Below the pieces are notes generated by a model, which saw only the letters and a list, made by a program, of their open reading frames with translations, did no database searches and was not told the DNA's origin. Made by a program: the position numbers and the translations under genes. This document shows, one piece after another, positions 45,750 through 54,447 of a stretch of DNA of 64,000 bases (positions are counted from its first letter, which is position 1; each line of letters begins with the position of its first letter). The DNA comes from Rhizobium sp. CB3090. Its GTDB lineage: Bacteria; Pseudomonadota; Alphaproteobacteria; Rhizobiales; Rhizobiaceae. Location: NCBI RefSeq assembly GCF_029714285.1, contig NZ_CP121662.1:1488001-1552000 (forward strand), written 5' to 3'.

Positions 45750-46591
45750 TGCCCGTGGCCATGCCGGTGGAAATCGAGACCATCACCTCCTTGCGCGGCG
45801 GCGCGATCGCCGCCATCCGCTCGGCCGATCTCGACCGCAAGACGGCGCTTGCCCAAGAGTCTGCAAGCCGCTGGTTCGCACGCACCCTGTCGCTGCGCTC
45901 GCCGCGCGACCCGGCACTGGCCGATCGCCCCGGCCGGCCGGAAAGACCGGAGCTGGTGCCGCCGAAACATATGGAGAAGCGCTCGCTGCATACGGTCAAA
46001 GGCCGCATCGCGCTGCTACATGCCATCGCCCATATCGAACTCAACGCTGTCGATCTGGCGCTCGATATCGTTGCTCGCTTTGCCACCGAACCGGTGCCCA
46101 ATTCCTTTTTCGATGGCTGGATGCAGGTCGCTTTCGAGGAGGCAAAGCATTTTCTCATGGTGCGGACGCGTCTGCGCGATCTTGGCGCCGACTATGGCGA
46201 TCTGCCGGCTCATGACGGCCTGTGGCAGGCTGCGCACGCGACCCGCAACGACCTCACCGCACGTCTTGCTGTCGTCCCCCTTATTCTCGAAGCTCGCGGC
46301 CTCGACGTGACGCCGGCGCTGCAGGCAAAAATGCGCGAGACCGGCGACATGGAGAGCGCTGCTGTCCTCGATGTCATCTACAATGATGAGAAGGGACATG
46401 TCGCTGTCGGGGCCAAATGGTTCCGTTTCCTCTGCGCCCGCGAAAAGCGCGATCCGGCCCGGACGTTTCAGGATTTGGTGCGCGCCAATTTCCGTGGTTC
46501 GCTGAAGGCGCCGTTCAATGACATTGCCCGCGCCGAAGCCGGCCTGACCCCTTCCTTCTATCGCTCGCTCACGTCTAAAAGCAATTCCTAA
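45749..46591 (+). CDS. DUF455 ferritin-like family protein
   Basis: 280 residues: HMEKRSLHTVKGRIALLHAIAHIELNAVDLALDIVARF then DGWMQVAFEEAKHFLMVRTRLRDLGADYGDLPAHDGLW, with metal-ligand type residues (E, H, EEAKH) in helices, and VLDVIYNDEKGHVAVGAKWFRFLCAREKRDP. DUF455 belongs to the ferritin-like superfamily and its function is not established. It is coupled to bcp by TGATG overlap, suggesting a peroxide or iron link. It precedes the M23 peptidase gene by 116 bp. Confidence 0.9.
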   Translation: MPVAMPVEIETITSLRGGAIAAIRSADLDRKTALAQESASRWFARTLSLRSPRDPALADRPGRPERPELVPPKHMEKRSLHTVKGRIALLHAIAHIELNAVDLALDIVARFATEPVPNSFFDGWMQVAFEEAKHFLMVRTRLRDLGADYGDLPAHDGLWQAAHATRNDLTARLAVVPLILEARGLDVTPALQAKMRETGDMESAAVLDVIYNDEKGHVAVGAKWFRFLCAREKRDPARTFQDLVRANFRGSLKAPFNDIARAEAGLTPSFYRSLTSKSNS

Positions 46592-46707
46592 CATACTAAA
46601 TTATAAGAGTTTTTTTGTTTTCTAGGGGTGCAATAGAAAGCAATCGTTAACCATAATTCCGTGTAGTCATCAATGGATGCGAATGCGCATCGATTGGGAG
46701 ATTCTCG

Positions 46708-48042
46708 GTGACAGCCAAGCCTCAGAACCGGGTTTTCGGCAAACAAAAGCGACAGCACACCATTATCGTCGCGAGTGGCGATACGGTGCGCCACATGACC
46801 GTGCGCCCGTGGATGGCGGCGCTCGTCGTCTGCTTCGTCGGCATCTTTTCCATTGGCTATCTCCTCGCCACATCCTATCTCGTACTGCGCGACGACCTGA
46901 TCGGCGCCACCATGGCCCGGCAGGCACGCATGCAGTATGACTATGAAGATCGCATTGCGGCGCTGCGCGCCCAGGTCGACCGCGTCACGTCCCGTCAGCT
47001 TCTCGACCAACAGGTGGTCGAGGAAAAGGTCGACAAGTTGATGGAGCAGCAGCAAGCCTTGTCGTCTCGCCACGGCAAGCTCGATGCGCTGCTTGACCGC
47101 GCCGAAAGTTCCGGCCTTGTGAACAAGGATGCGCCTGGAGGTGCAAGTGCGGCAGCAGCCAAAGGCGATCACGCGGAGCTGACGGGAGGGCTTAAGTCGA
47201 TAGAGAGGCTTCTTTCGAGCGGCAAGCCCGCCGATGCGACCCCCGACAATTCCACCCTCGCCTATGTCCCCGCCCCTGAAACCGTCGCGGACCATGCCGA
47301 CCGGGTATTTTCGAAGGTGACATTGTCGCTGAAACATATCGAGCAGGATCAACTGGCCCGCGTACGCCATCTGACCGCAGGCGCTTCAGAGACCGCCGAT
47401 GAAATCCAGTCGATCATGCAGAATGTCGGCGTCAAGGTTCCGGCCACAATAGCCGGTGCTGAGACCAAGAATGACGGTGCCACAAATGATGATGGGGGCG
47501 TCGGCGGCCCTTATGTCGCACCGGAAAATGTCGATCAATTCGATCGGTCCATGGCCGATCTCGACACGGCTTTGACGCGCCTCGAAACTGTGCGCGGCGC
47601 AGCCGAAAGCCTGCCCTTTCGCAATCCTGCGCCTGGCAAGCTGATCACGAGCCCATTCGGCAATCGCAAGGATCCTTTCTTCGGAAAGCTGGCATTACAT
47701 ACCGGCACCGATTTCCACTTCAGTCCGGGCGAAAAGGTCAAGGCGACGGCACCGGGCAAAGTCGTCTCCGCCGGCTGGACAGGCGGATATGGCAACATGG
47801 TCGAGATAGACCACGGCGATGGCATTTCGACGCGGTACGGCCATATGGAAGAAGTGCTGGTCAAGGTCGGCGATACAGTCAAGACCGGCGACGCCGTCGG
47901 ACTTGCCGGCAGCACGGGACGTTCGACCGGGACGCATCTTCACTATGAAGTGCGCGAAAACGGCCGTGCGGTCGACCCGATGTATTTCATCAATGCAGGC
48001 ACGAAGCTCGCAAGTTATATCAACGAGCTAGGGACAATTTGA
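46708..48042 (+). CDS. M23 (LytM)-family envelope peptidase with coiled coil
   Basis: 444 residues. A short cytoplasmic tail and one transmembrane helix (about 37-57, MAALVVCFVGIFSIGYLLA) are followed by a coiled coil (about 75-125, RIAALRAQVDRVTSRQLLDQQVVEEKVDKLMEQQ) and a C-terminal M23 domain. Zinc ligands are seen in LALHTGTDFHF (HxxxD) and THLHYEVRENG (HxH), with HGDGISTRYGHM between. It therefore looks catalytically competent, probably a peptidoglycan endopeptidase or its activator. GTG start. Confidence 0.9.
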   Translation: MTAKPQNRVFGKQKRQHTIIVASGDTVRHMTVRPWMAALVVCFVGIFSIGYLLATSYLVLRDDLIGATMARQARMQYDYEDRIAALRAQVDRVTSRQLLDQQVVEEKVDKLMEQQQALSSRHGKLDALLDRAESSGLVNKDAPGGASAAAAKGDHAELTGGLKSIERLLSSGKPADATPDNSTLAYVPAPETVADHADRVFSKVTLSLKHIEQDQLARVRHLTAGASETADEIQSIMQNVGVKVPATIAGAETKNDGATNDDGGVGGPYVAPENVDQFDRSMADLDTALTRLETVRGAAESLPFRNPAPGKLITSPFGNRKDPFFGKLALHTGTDFHFSPGEKVKATAPGKVVSAGWTGGYGNMVEIDHGDGISTRYGHMEEVLVKVGDTVKTGDAVGLAGSTGRSTGTHLHYEVRENGRAVDPMYFINAGTKLASYINELGTI

Positions 48043-48136
48043 CCGCGGGAATGGTGACAAACGAGCAACAAAGGTGGCGCTAATCTAAAAATTGCGTTAT
48101 CTATTGCCCTGAAGCTTTCTGACGCGCCCGCTTTCC

Positions 48137-48165
48137 TTGACTTCGCGGGTATTTGGTTCTATGTC
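48137..48165 (+). promoter_or_regulatory. Promoter of rhlE
   Basis: TTGACT (48137-48142) and TATGTC (48160-48165) are separated by 17 bp. Its presence argues against the very long start frame that would begin at the same TTG. Confidence 0.5.
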
Positions 48166-48241
48166 GCGCTGCATTGCGGCATGCTTAAAGCGTGTCGACT
48201 CACGAGTGTTCGACCGAACCGGAACGGAAATAGTTTTCCCT

Positions 48242-49756
48242 TTGACAACATTTGCTGACCTTGGCCTGAGCCAAAAAGTCCTATCCGCGGTAACTGACGC
48301 GGGCTACACCACACCGACTCCGATCCAAGCCGGCGCAATTCCTTTTGCGCTCCAGCGTCGCGATATCTGCGGGATCGCGCAGACGGGTACCGGCAAGACC
48401 GCCTCCTTCGTTCTGCCGATGCTGACGCTTCTCGAAAAGGGTCGCGCCCGTGCGCGCATGCCGCGCACGCTGATCCTCGAGCCGACGCGTGAACTCGCGG
48501 CACAGGTTGCGGAGAATTTTGAGAAATACGGCAAGAACCATCGCCTGAACATCGCTCTGCTGATCGGCGGAGTTTCTTTCGAGGACCAGGACCGCAAGCT
48601 GGAGCGCGGCGCCGATGTGCTGATCTGCACGCCCGGCCGCCTGCTCGACCATTTCGAGCGCGGCAAGTTGCTGATGAGCGCCGTCGAAATCTTCGTCATC
48701 GATGAGGCCGACCGCATGCTCGACATGGGCTTCATCCCCGATATCGAGCGCATCGCCAAGCTCATTCCCTTCACGCGCCAGACATTGTTCTTCTCGGCCA
48801 CCATGCCGGGCGAAATCCAGAAACTGGCCGACCGCTTCCTGCAAAATCCGGAACGCGTCGAAGTCGCCAAGCCCGCTTCGACGGCAAAGACCGTCACACA
48901 ACGCTTCGTTGCCTCGCATGGCAAGGATTACGAGAAGCGCGCGACTTTGCGCGATCTCATCCGCTCCCAGACCGATTTGAAGAACGCCATCATCTTCTGC
49001 AACCGCAAGAAAGATGTCGCAGATCTCTTCCGTTCGCTGGAACGCCATGGTTTCTCGGTCGGCGCGTTGCACGGCGATATGGATCAGCGCTCGCGCACGA
49101 CCATGCTGCAGAACTTCCGTGACGGCAATATCCAGCTTCTCGTCGCTTCCGATGTGGCGGCGCGCGGCCTCGATCTTCCCGATGTCGGCCACGTCTTCAA
49201 TTTCGATGTGCCGATCCATTCGGAAGATTATGTCCACCGCATCGGCCGTACCGGCCGTGCCGGGCGCTCAGGTGCGGCCTTCACCATCGTGACGAAGCGC
49301 GATACCAAGCATGCCGATGCGATCGAAAAGCTGATCGGCGAAGAGGTCGAATGGCTGAACGGCGACCTGTCGTCGTTGCCGCCTGCCGAAGAAAGCCGTG
49401 ATGACGATCGTTCTTCCCGTCGCCGGGATTCCAAAGGTAGAGGCCGCGACCGGGATCGCAGCCGCGGAGGCCGGAGTGCCTCGAGTCATAAATCTGATAT
49501 CGACGTCGAGGATAATGGCGTCGAAGTGATCGAAGCAGCACCAGCAAAGGCCGAAAGCGTGAGAAACGAGCGCAAGTCTGAGAACAACAAGTCCCACAAC
49601 GGTTCTCGTAACAATCACCGGCCCTTCCCTGCTGCCAACGACGACAATCGCGAGCGCCGCAATCGCTACCGCGATCAGGACGATGGCCCGACCCCGGTCG
49701 GCTTCGGCGATGACATCCCCGCCTTCATGCTGATCGTTGCCAACGCCAAGGGCTGA
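48242..49756 (+). CDS. rhlE: DEAD-box RNA helicase RhlE-like
   Basis: 504 residues from TTG 48242 (MTTFADLGLSQKVL). Motifs in order: Q motif TPIQAGAIP, Walker A AQTGTGKT, PTRELA, GG, TPGRLLD, DEAD (VIDEADRMLDMG), SAT, RGLD (DVAARGLDLPD) and HRIGRTGRAGR. A long basic C-terminal tail (RDSKGRGRDRDRSRGGRSASS, later ERRNRYRDQDDG) follows. It unwinds RNA in ribosome assembly, cold shock or decay. The frame is open upstream to 48137, which overlaps the -35 box, so it was rejected. Confidence 0.92.
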   Translation: MTTFADLGLSQKVLSAVTDAGYTTPTPIQAGAIPFALQRRDICGIAQTGTGKTASFVLPMLTLLEKGRARARMPRTLILEPTRELAAQVAENFEKYGKNHRLNIALLIGGVSFEDQDRKLERGADVLICTPGRLLDHFERGKLLMSAVEIFVIDEADRMLDMGFIPDIERIAKLIPFTRQTLFFSATMPGEIQKLADRFLQNPERVEVAKPASTAKTVTQRFVASHGKDYEKRATLRDLIRSQTDLKNAIIFCNRKKDVADLFRSLERHGFSVGALHGDMDQRSRTTMLQNFRDGNIQLLVASDVAARGLDLPDVGHVFNFDVPIHSEDYVHRIGRTGRAGRSGAAFTIVTKRDTKHADAIEKLIGEEVEWLNGDLSSLPPAEESRDDDRSSRRRDSKGRGRDRDRSRGGRSASSHKSDIDVEDNGVEVIEAAPAKAESVRNERKSENNKSHNGSRNNHRPFPAANDDNRERRNRYRDQDDGPTPVGFGDDIPAFMLIVANAKG

Positions 49757-49770
49757 CAGGCTCGCGGCGC

Positions 49771-50193
49771 GTGGGACAACCCGGCATCCACTTCCCAGGA
49801 TTAGGAACCGGTCTCGCAATTTTGCGGGACGGGAAGCTGTTGCTCTATAAGCGCCTGAAGGCGCCGGAAGCCGGCTTCTGGAGCATCGTCGGCGGCAAAG
49901 TCGACCACATGGAACCGGCCGCAGATGCCGCTGTCCGTGAGGCGGAAGAGGAAAGCGGCCTTTCCATCGGCAAGATCGATTATCTCTGCACGACAGAGGT
50001 TATCAACGAAGCCGATCGCCAGCACTGGATTTCTTTGATCTATATTGCCAGGGATTTTTCCGGGGAGCCACGTTTGGTCGAGCCTGACAAGCTCTCCGAT
50101 TTCGGCTGGTTCGGCCGCAATGAGCTGCCCCAGCCGCTTTCAGATTTCGCCAAAGCAACTATCGCCCATTTGAGCGAAGAAGACTTCCACTGA
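49771..50193 (+). CDS. Nudix hydrolase
   Basis: 140 residues. The Nudix box is GGKVDHMEPAADAAVREAEEESGLSIG, matching Gx5Ex7REUxEExGU. It cleaves nucleoside diphosphate-linked compounds with Mg2+; the substrate is unknown (MutT-like or ADP-ribose). The start is GTG 49771, 14 bp after rhlE, so the two may be co-transcribed. It converges on the TfoX-family gene. Confidence 0.9.
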   Translation: MGQPGIHFPGLGTGLAILRDGKLLLYKRLKAPEAGFWSIVGGKVDHMEPAADAAVREAEEESGLSIGKIDYLCTTEVINEADRQHWISLIYIARDFSGEPRLVEPDKLSDFGWFGRNELPQPLSDFAKATIAHLSEEDFH

Positions 50194-50196
50194 CGT

Positions 50197-50517
50197 CTAT
50201 TTTTCCGCCCGCACCGCCGCCTCGTAAGCAAGCCTGACCCAACGTGCCATGATATCCGGATCGTCGAAAGCATCGTCTGGGATCGACCAGTAGGGCATGT
50301 TGACGGGTTTGCCTTTCTTACCTTCATAGGCCCAGCGCCGGGCGCCTGCTGCCGCGAATTCCGGAGCGCTGACGTCATCGGCCTTCAGCAGCATCTCATC
50401 GCTCACTTCGACGGCGACGATGCGGCCCATATGATAGACGCCCTTGCCGCCAAACATGCGCTTGATCGTCACCGGGCCGAGCGCCTGAAACATTTCCTCG
50501 ATCTCGATATTGTCCAT
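50197..50517 (-). CDS. TfoX/Sxy N-terminal domain protein
   Basis: 106 residues: IEEMFQALGPVTIKRMFGGKGVYHMGRIVAVEVSDEMLLKAD, then ARRWAYEGKKGKPVNMPYWSIPDDAFDDPDIMARWVRLAYEAA. This is the TfoX_N domain alone. In Haemophilus and Vibrio such proteins regulate competence; in Rhizobiales their role is unknown. It lies 3 bp after the molybdopterin-related gene cluster on the same strand, so it may be co-transcribed with it. Confidence 0.9.
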   Translation of the reverse strand: MDNIEIEEMFQALGPVTIKRMFGGKGVYHMGRIVAVEVSDEMLLKADDVSAPEFAAAGARRWAYEGKKGKPVNMPYWSIPDDAFDDPDIMARWVRLAYEAAVRAEK

Positions 50518-50520
50518 ACC

Positions 50521-52155
50521 CTACCCCTTCAAAATACCACCGGCGGCTAATACGGCCTCGGGCGTATCCACATCAAGATGGGCTGCATCGCCGATGTCTA
50601 CATCGATGACGGGAAGCCCCGCAGTTTCGATGATATGCCGCGCGCCGACATCGCCCTCTAGCCGCGTCACAGCGTCGAACACGGCGCGCGGCAGGATGAC
50701 GGGATTGCCGCGTTTGCCGCGCGAAACGGCACGGACGATCGCCTGCCCATTCGCCTTGCGAAAGGCTGCAATCAGCGTCTTCAGGTCGTCGCTGGTGACC
50801 CCCGGCATGTCGGCCAGCATAACCAGGACACCGTCAGCCCGTTGCACTGTTGGGGGGCTGATGCCGGCCACCAGCGAGCTTGCCATGCCGGAGGCATAGT
50901 CGGGATTGTGCACGCGCTCGACCGCCAGGCCGTCTAGCGCCTGTTCGATCTCCTCGCGACGATGGCCGGTGACGGCAACGACAGCCGATGCATCACTTGC
51001 CAAGGCCGTTGCAGCCGAGCGGCGTACCAGAGGAATGCCGTCGAATTCCGCCAACAGTTTATGTGGCCCGCCCTCGCCCATGCGGCGCGCTTTGCCGGCG
51101 GCAAGAAGCACGATGGCGACCGAAATCTGTGCTTGCGGTTTGACGGCAATATCACGCGGCCTCGGCCGCGACTGTATTTCCATGAGAAGCCCTCCGACGC
51201 CCATGCCGCTGATTTCCTGCGGCGTCGGCTTCTCGCCGGCAAGGATACGGTCCAGCACCCAGTCGAAACCATTTTCCTTCGGGCTGCGGGCGCAGCCCGG
51301 TGCCCCCACGATATGGACATCGCCGACCCTGCCAAGCACCAGCAGATTGCCGGGATCAACCGGCATGCCGACCTGGATCACCTGGCCACCCGCAATTCGG
51401 ATCGCCTCGGGGATCACGTCGCCGGCGTCGATAACGGCGGATGCACCGAAGACGATGACGAGCTTCGACGATTGATCCGCTGCCTGCAGCGCCTTACCGA
51501 TCGCTTCCGCGACCGCAGGCGCGCGATGCGCTACTCGCTCTTCCCGCTCTAGCGTGCTGCCGGCAAGCTGCAGCCGCTGCGAAAGGATACGCGCCGTCTT
51601 GTCCATCACCGAGGTCTTCAGCGACGGCAGTTCGGTCGCCACGAGCGACACCGCATGCGGCCTGAATGGCTTGACCTCGAAGACAGTCGCCTGCCGCAGG
51701 ATATCGACGCCTGCAGCGACCTTCTCGCCTGAAACTGCCAACGGAATGATCTTGAAGGTCGCGACCATATCGCCGCGACGCACCGGCACATGATCGGCAA
51801 GACAGGCAAGTGTGATGGCCGGATCGACACTGTTCAGCCGGTCGACGGCGGCGCGGTTCGCAACGAACAGGCCATCGACCGCGCTATGGACATTGACGCG
51901 CCCCGTCGCCGCTTCGGAAAAAGTCAGATGATCCGGGGCGATCGCCCGCGCCAATCGCGTCGCAGCCTCATTCTCCATGAGATCGTCAGGTTCGATTTTG
52001 GCGGCGGTGACATGAACGATATTAGCTGCGGCGAGGCGGTCGAGATCGGCGCGATCAAGCACATGCCCTTTAGCGAGGCTGCCGTCGGGCAATCGGATGG
52101 AATGCGCAAGCACGGCGCCTTCGGCTTCCGCTGTCGCAAAATCACCGAATTTCAT
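50521..52155 (-). CDS. Molybdopterin-binding/nucleotidyltransferase fusion protein (MoeA-like plus MobA/MocA-like)
   Basis: 544 residues with two parts. The N-terminal half (about 1-340) has a MoCF-type molybdopterin-binding region: VFGASAVIDAGDVIPEAIRIAGGQVIQVGMPVDPGNLLVLGRVGDVHIVGAPGCARSPKENGFDWVLDR. The C-terminal half (about 345-544) is a nucleotidyltransferase: ISVAIVLLAAGKARRMGEGGPHKLLAEF, MLADMPGVTSDDL, SRGKRGNPVIL. Such a fusion probably finishes the molybdenum cofactor by adding CMP. It overlaps XdhC by 4 bp and is the last main gene of the cox-like cluster. Confidence 0.88.
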   Translation of the reverse strand: MKFGDFATAEAEGAVLAHSIRLPDGSLAKGHVLDRADLDRLAAANIVHVTAAKIEPDDLMENEAATRLARAIAPDHLTFSEAATGRVNVHSAVDGLFVANRAAVDRLNSVDPAITLACLADHVPVRRGDMVATFKIIPLAVSGEKVAAGVDILRQATVFEVKPFRPHAVSLVATELPSLKTSVMDKTARILSQRLQLAGSTLEREERVAHRAPAVAEAIGKALQAADQSSKLVIVFGASAVIDAGDVIPEAIRIAGGQVIQVGMPVDPGNLLVLGRVGDVHIVGAPGCARSPKENGFDWVLDRILAGEKPTPQEISGMGVGGLLMEIQSRPRPRDIAVKPQAQISVAIVLLAAGKARRMGEGGPHKLLAEFDGIPLVRRSAATALASDASAVVAVTGHRREEIEQALDGLAVERVHNPDYASGMASSLVAGISPPTVQRADGVLVMLADMPGVTSDDLKTLIAAFRKANGQAIVRAVSRGKRGNPVILPRAVFDAVTRLEGDVGARHIIETAGLPVIDVDIGDAAHLDVDTPEAVLAAGGILKG

Positions 52156-52859
52156 CGCTTATCACCCTTCGGTGACGAAACGTCACGGCCGCGTAGCGCA
52201 GCGATGATCTCGGCTAAAATGGCAACGGCGATTTCAGCGGGGCTTGACGCGCCGATGGGAAGACCGATGGGGGCATGAATCCGGGCGAGATCAGCCTCCG
52301 TCAAACCCTCGCGCTTCAATCGTTCCACGCGGCTTGCATGTGTCTTGCGGCTGCCGAGCGCTCCGACATAGAAGCAGCCGACCTTCAGCGCGTCGGCAAT
52401 CGGAAAATCGTCGATCTTGGGATCGTGGGTGACTGCAACCAGCGCCGTATAGGCATCGAGCGGCCGCTCTTTCAGGGCATCTACCGGCCAGTCGGCCATG
52501 AGGTCGACGCCATCGAAGCGCTCCGGCGTCGCAAAAGCGGTGCGCGGATCGATGATGCGGATGTCAAAGCCCGCAAGCTCGGCCATGCCAGCCAAAACCT
52601 GGCTGATGTGTACGGCGCCGATGACGACAATTTGCGGCGGCGGCAGATGAACGTTGAGGAAGAGGCTTTGTCCTCCGATCTCCACCGCCGAGGACTTTCC
52701 CGAGCGAAAGGCGGAAGCGACGACGTCGGCAAACGGACCGTCGACGGCATCGCCCTCGACGATCAGCCGATCTTGCCCGCCGGAGAGATCGGTGACCAGA
52801 ACAGCCGCTTGCCGCGCGCGCCGCAACGCATTCAGTCTCGCCAGTATCTGACGGTCCAT
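52152..52859 (-). CDS. XdhC-family protein (molybdenum cofactor insertion)
   Basis: 235 residues of the C-terminal Rossmann half of XdhC/CoxI: VVIGAVHISQVLAGMAELAGFDIRIIDPRTAFATPERF, DAYTALVAVTHDPKIDDFPIADALKVGCFYVGALGSRKTHASRVERLKREGL, IHAPIGLPIGASSPAEIAVAILAEI. XdhC proteins hold and insert the sulfurated cofactor into xanthine dehydrogenase-like enzymes. It overlaps the next upstream gene by one base (TGATG). The two XdhC pieces could together equal one longer XdhC. Confidence 0.93.
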   Translation of the reverse strand: MDRQILARLNALRRARQAAVLVTDLSGGQDRLIVEGDAVDGPFADVVASAFRSGKSSAVEIGGQSLFLNVHLPPPQIVVIGAVHISQVLAGMAELAGFDIRIIDPRTAFATPERFDGVDLMADWPVDALKERPLDAYTALVAVTHDPKIDDFPIADALKVGCFYVGALGSRKTHASRVERLKREGLTEADLARIHAPIGLPIGASSPAEIAVAILAEIIAALRGRDVSSPKGDKR

Positions 52860-53188
52860 CAGACAAGCCTCTCGACATAGACGCGAATACGGCCGCCGCA
52901 GGACAGGCCGACGCGCCAGGCGGTTTCATCTGCGACGCCGAACTCCAGCATGCGGGCCTTGCCGCTTTCGATCACGTCCAGCGCTTCGGTGATGACGGCA
53001 CCTTCCACGCAGCCGCCGGAGACCGAGCCGTGAAAATTGCCCACGCCGTCGATGACGAGATGGCTGCCGGTCGGGCGCGGTGCGGAACCCCAGGTGTCGA
53101 CGACGGTCGCCAGCGCCACGTTGCGGCCGGCGGACGCCCATTCCTCCGCGATAAAAAGCGGGTCCAGGGTTTCGGGTGCATATGTCAT
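52859..53188 (-). CDS. XdhC/CoxI N-terminal domain protein
   Basis: 109 residues: LFIAEEWASAGRNVALATVVDTWGSAPRPTGSHLVIDGVGNFHGSVSGGCVEGAVITEALDVIESGKARMLEFGV. It has the conserved SGGCVEG cysteine motif of the XdhC_CoxI domain. It is separated from the XdhC-like protein that follows; in other bacteria both are often on one chain. ATG 53188 (MTYAPETL) is chosen over the frame open to 53248. It lies 7 bp after the CoxE gene. Confidence 0.9.
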   Translation of the reverse strand: MTYAPETLDPLFIAEEWASAGRNVALATVVDTWGSAPRPTGSHLVIDGVGNFHGSVSGGCVEGAVITEALDVIESGKARMLEFGVADETAWRVGLSCGGRIRVYVERLV

Positions 53189-53195
53189 GGATGCC

Positions 53196-54443
53196 TCACA
53201 GCTTGGCGAGAAAACGGCGTGGATCATAGGCGCCGGCGCGACCGGCACTCAGGGCCGATACGAGATCGGCCAGAGATAATAGATTGTGAACCGGACGGAA
53301 TTCGTCAACATGCGGCAGCATGGCGCGAACGCCGCGGGCGCGAGGTTCGAAGCCCTCGAAGCGCAAGAGCGGATTGAGCCAGATCAGCCGCCTGCAGGAG
53401 CGATGCAGCCTGTCCATTTCGCGTTGCAAAAGCTCCACGCCCTCCCGCTCCAGTCCATCGGTGATGAGGAGCACGATCGCACCCTGGCCCAGCACCCGCC
53501 GCGCCCAGAGCCTATTGAACTCCTTCAGCGTCTCGCCGATCCACGTGCCACCCGACCAGTCGCGGACGGCGGCGGCGCATTCGTCGAGCGCCTCGTCCGG
53601 GTCTTTGTGACGCATCTGCCTGCTGACGTTGGTGAGCCGCGTGCCGAACAGGAATGTATGCACCCGCCGGCGCTTCTCAGTGAGCACATGCAGGAAATGC
53701 AAGAAGATGCGCGTGTATTGGCTCATCGAGCCGGAAATGTCGGCAAGCACCACCAAGGGCGGCTGCATTTCCTTGGGCTCGCGATAGCGCGGCAGGATCA
53801 GCGTACCGCCGGTGCGAAGTGCCGACCGCATCGTCGCACGCGGATCGACCTTGGCGGAAGCATGCGACGGCATGAAACGGCGGGTGCGGACGCTATCGAG
53901 CGGCAATTCCAGCCTTGCCAATTCTTTTTTCGCAACGGCAATTTCCGCAGCCGACATCTGGGCGAAATCCATACGGCGCAGGAGTTCATTACCCGATGTC
54001 GTGAAGCGGGCATCGATTTCGATATCCGGGACCTCGCGCTCCGGCCGGCGGTCGTCTCGCTCGCCAAGCAGGGCGTCACTGACGCGGAGCTCGCCCGGCT
54101 TCGGCTTTTCCGTCTCACGACTATCGGGAGCGACCGGCGACATCATCGCGATCATCTTCTGCACGAGATCGCGCGAGCGCCAGAACAGTCGGAAAGCCTC
54201 ATCGAAAACTGCGAGATCCTCATGCCGTTTGACGAAGACGGAAGACAATGCCGCGTGGAACTCTTCGCGCGAGCCGATGCCTATGGTCTCGACGGCTTCG
54301 ATTGCGTCGGCGATGGCCGCCGGCCCGATCTTTAGGCCGGCCTTACGCAAAGCGCGGGCAAAGAAGACGATGTTGTCCGCCAGACGCCCATCACCAGACG
54401 GTGACGGCGGTGCTGTAATGCCGTCCTGCATTGCCGGTTCCAT
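53196..54443 (-). CDS. VWA-domain CoxE-like protein
   Basis: 415 residues. The N-terminal region holds a helical domain, and the C-terminal VWA domain has an intact MIDAS, PLVVLADISGSMSQYTRIFLHFLHVLTEKRRRVHTFLFGTRL, then WSGGTWIGETLKEFNRLW and IVLLITDGLEREGVELLQREMDRLHRS. CoxE partners with the MoxR-type AAA+ CoxD in inserting the bimetallic centre of CO dehydrogenase-type enzymes. It is 4 bp after the MoxR gene. Confidence 0.92.
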   Translation of the reverse strand: MEPAMQDGITAPPSPSGDGRLADNIVFFARALRKAGLKIGPAAIADAIEAVETIGIGSREEFHAALSSVFVKRHEDLAVFDEAFRLFWRSRDLVQKMIAMMSPVAPDSRETEKPKPGELRVSDALLGERDDRRPEREVPDIEIDARFTTSGNELLRRMDFAQMSAAEIAVAKKELARLELPLDSVRTRRFMPSHASAKVDPRATMRSALRTGGTLILPRYREPKEMQPPLVVLADISGSMSQYTRIFLHFLHVLTEKRRRVHTFLFGTRLTNVSRQMRHKDPDEALDECAAAVRDWSGGTWIGETLKEFNRLWARRVLGQGAIVLLITDGLEREGVELLQREMDRLHRSCRRLIWLNPLLRFEGFEPRARGVRAMLPHVDEFRPVHNLLSLADLVSALSAGRAGAYDPRRFLAKL

Positions 54444-54447
54444 CGCC

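Noticed and set aside
48137..48241. 35-codon N-terminal extension of RhlE
   Set aside because: It begins on the -35 box of a good promoter and is Cys/Arg-rich, unlike RhlE; TTG 48242 fits the family start.
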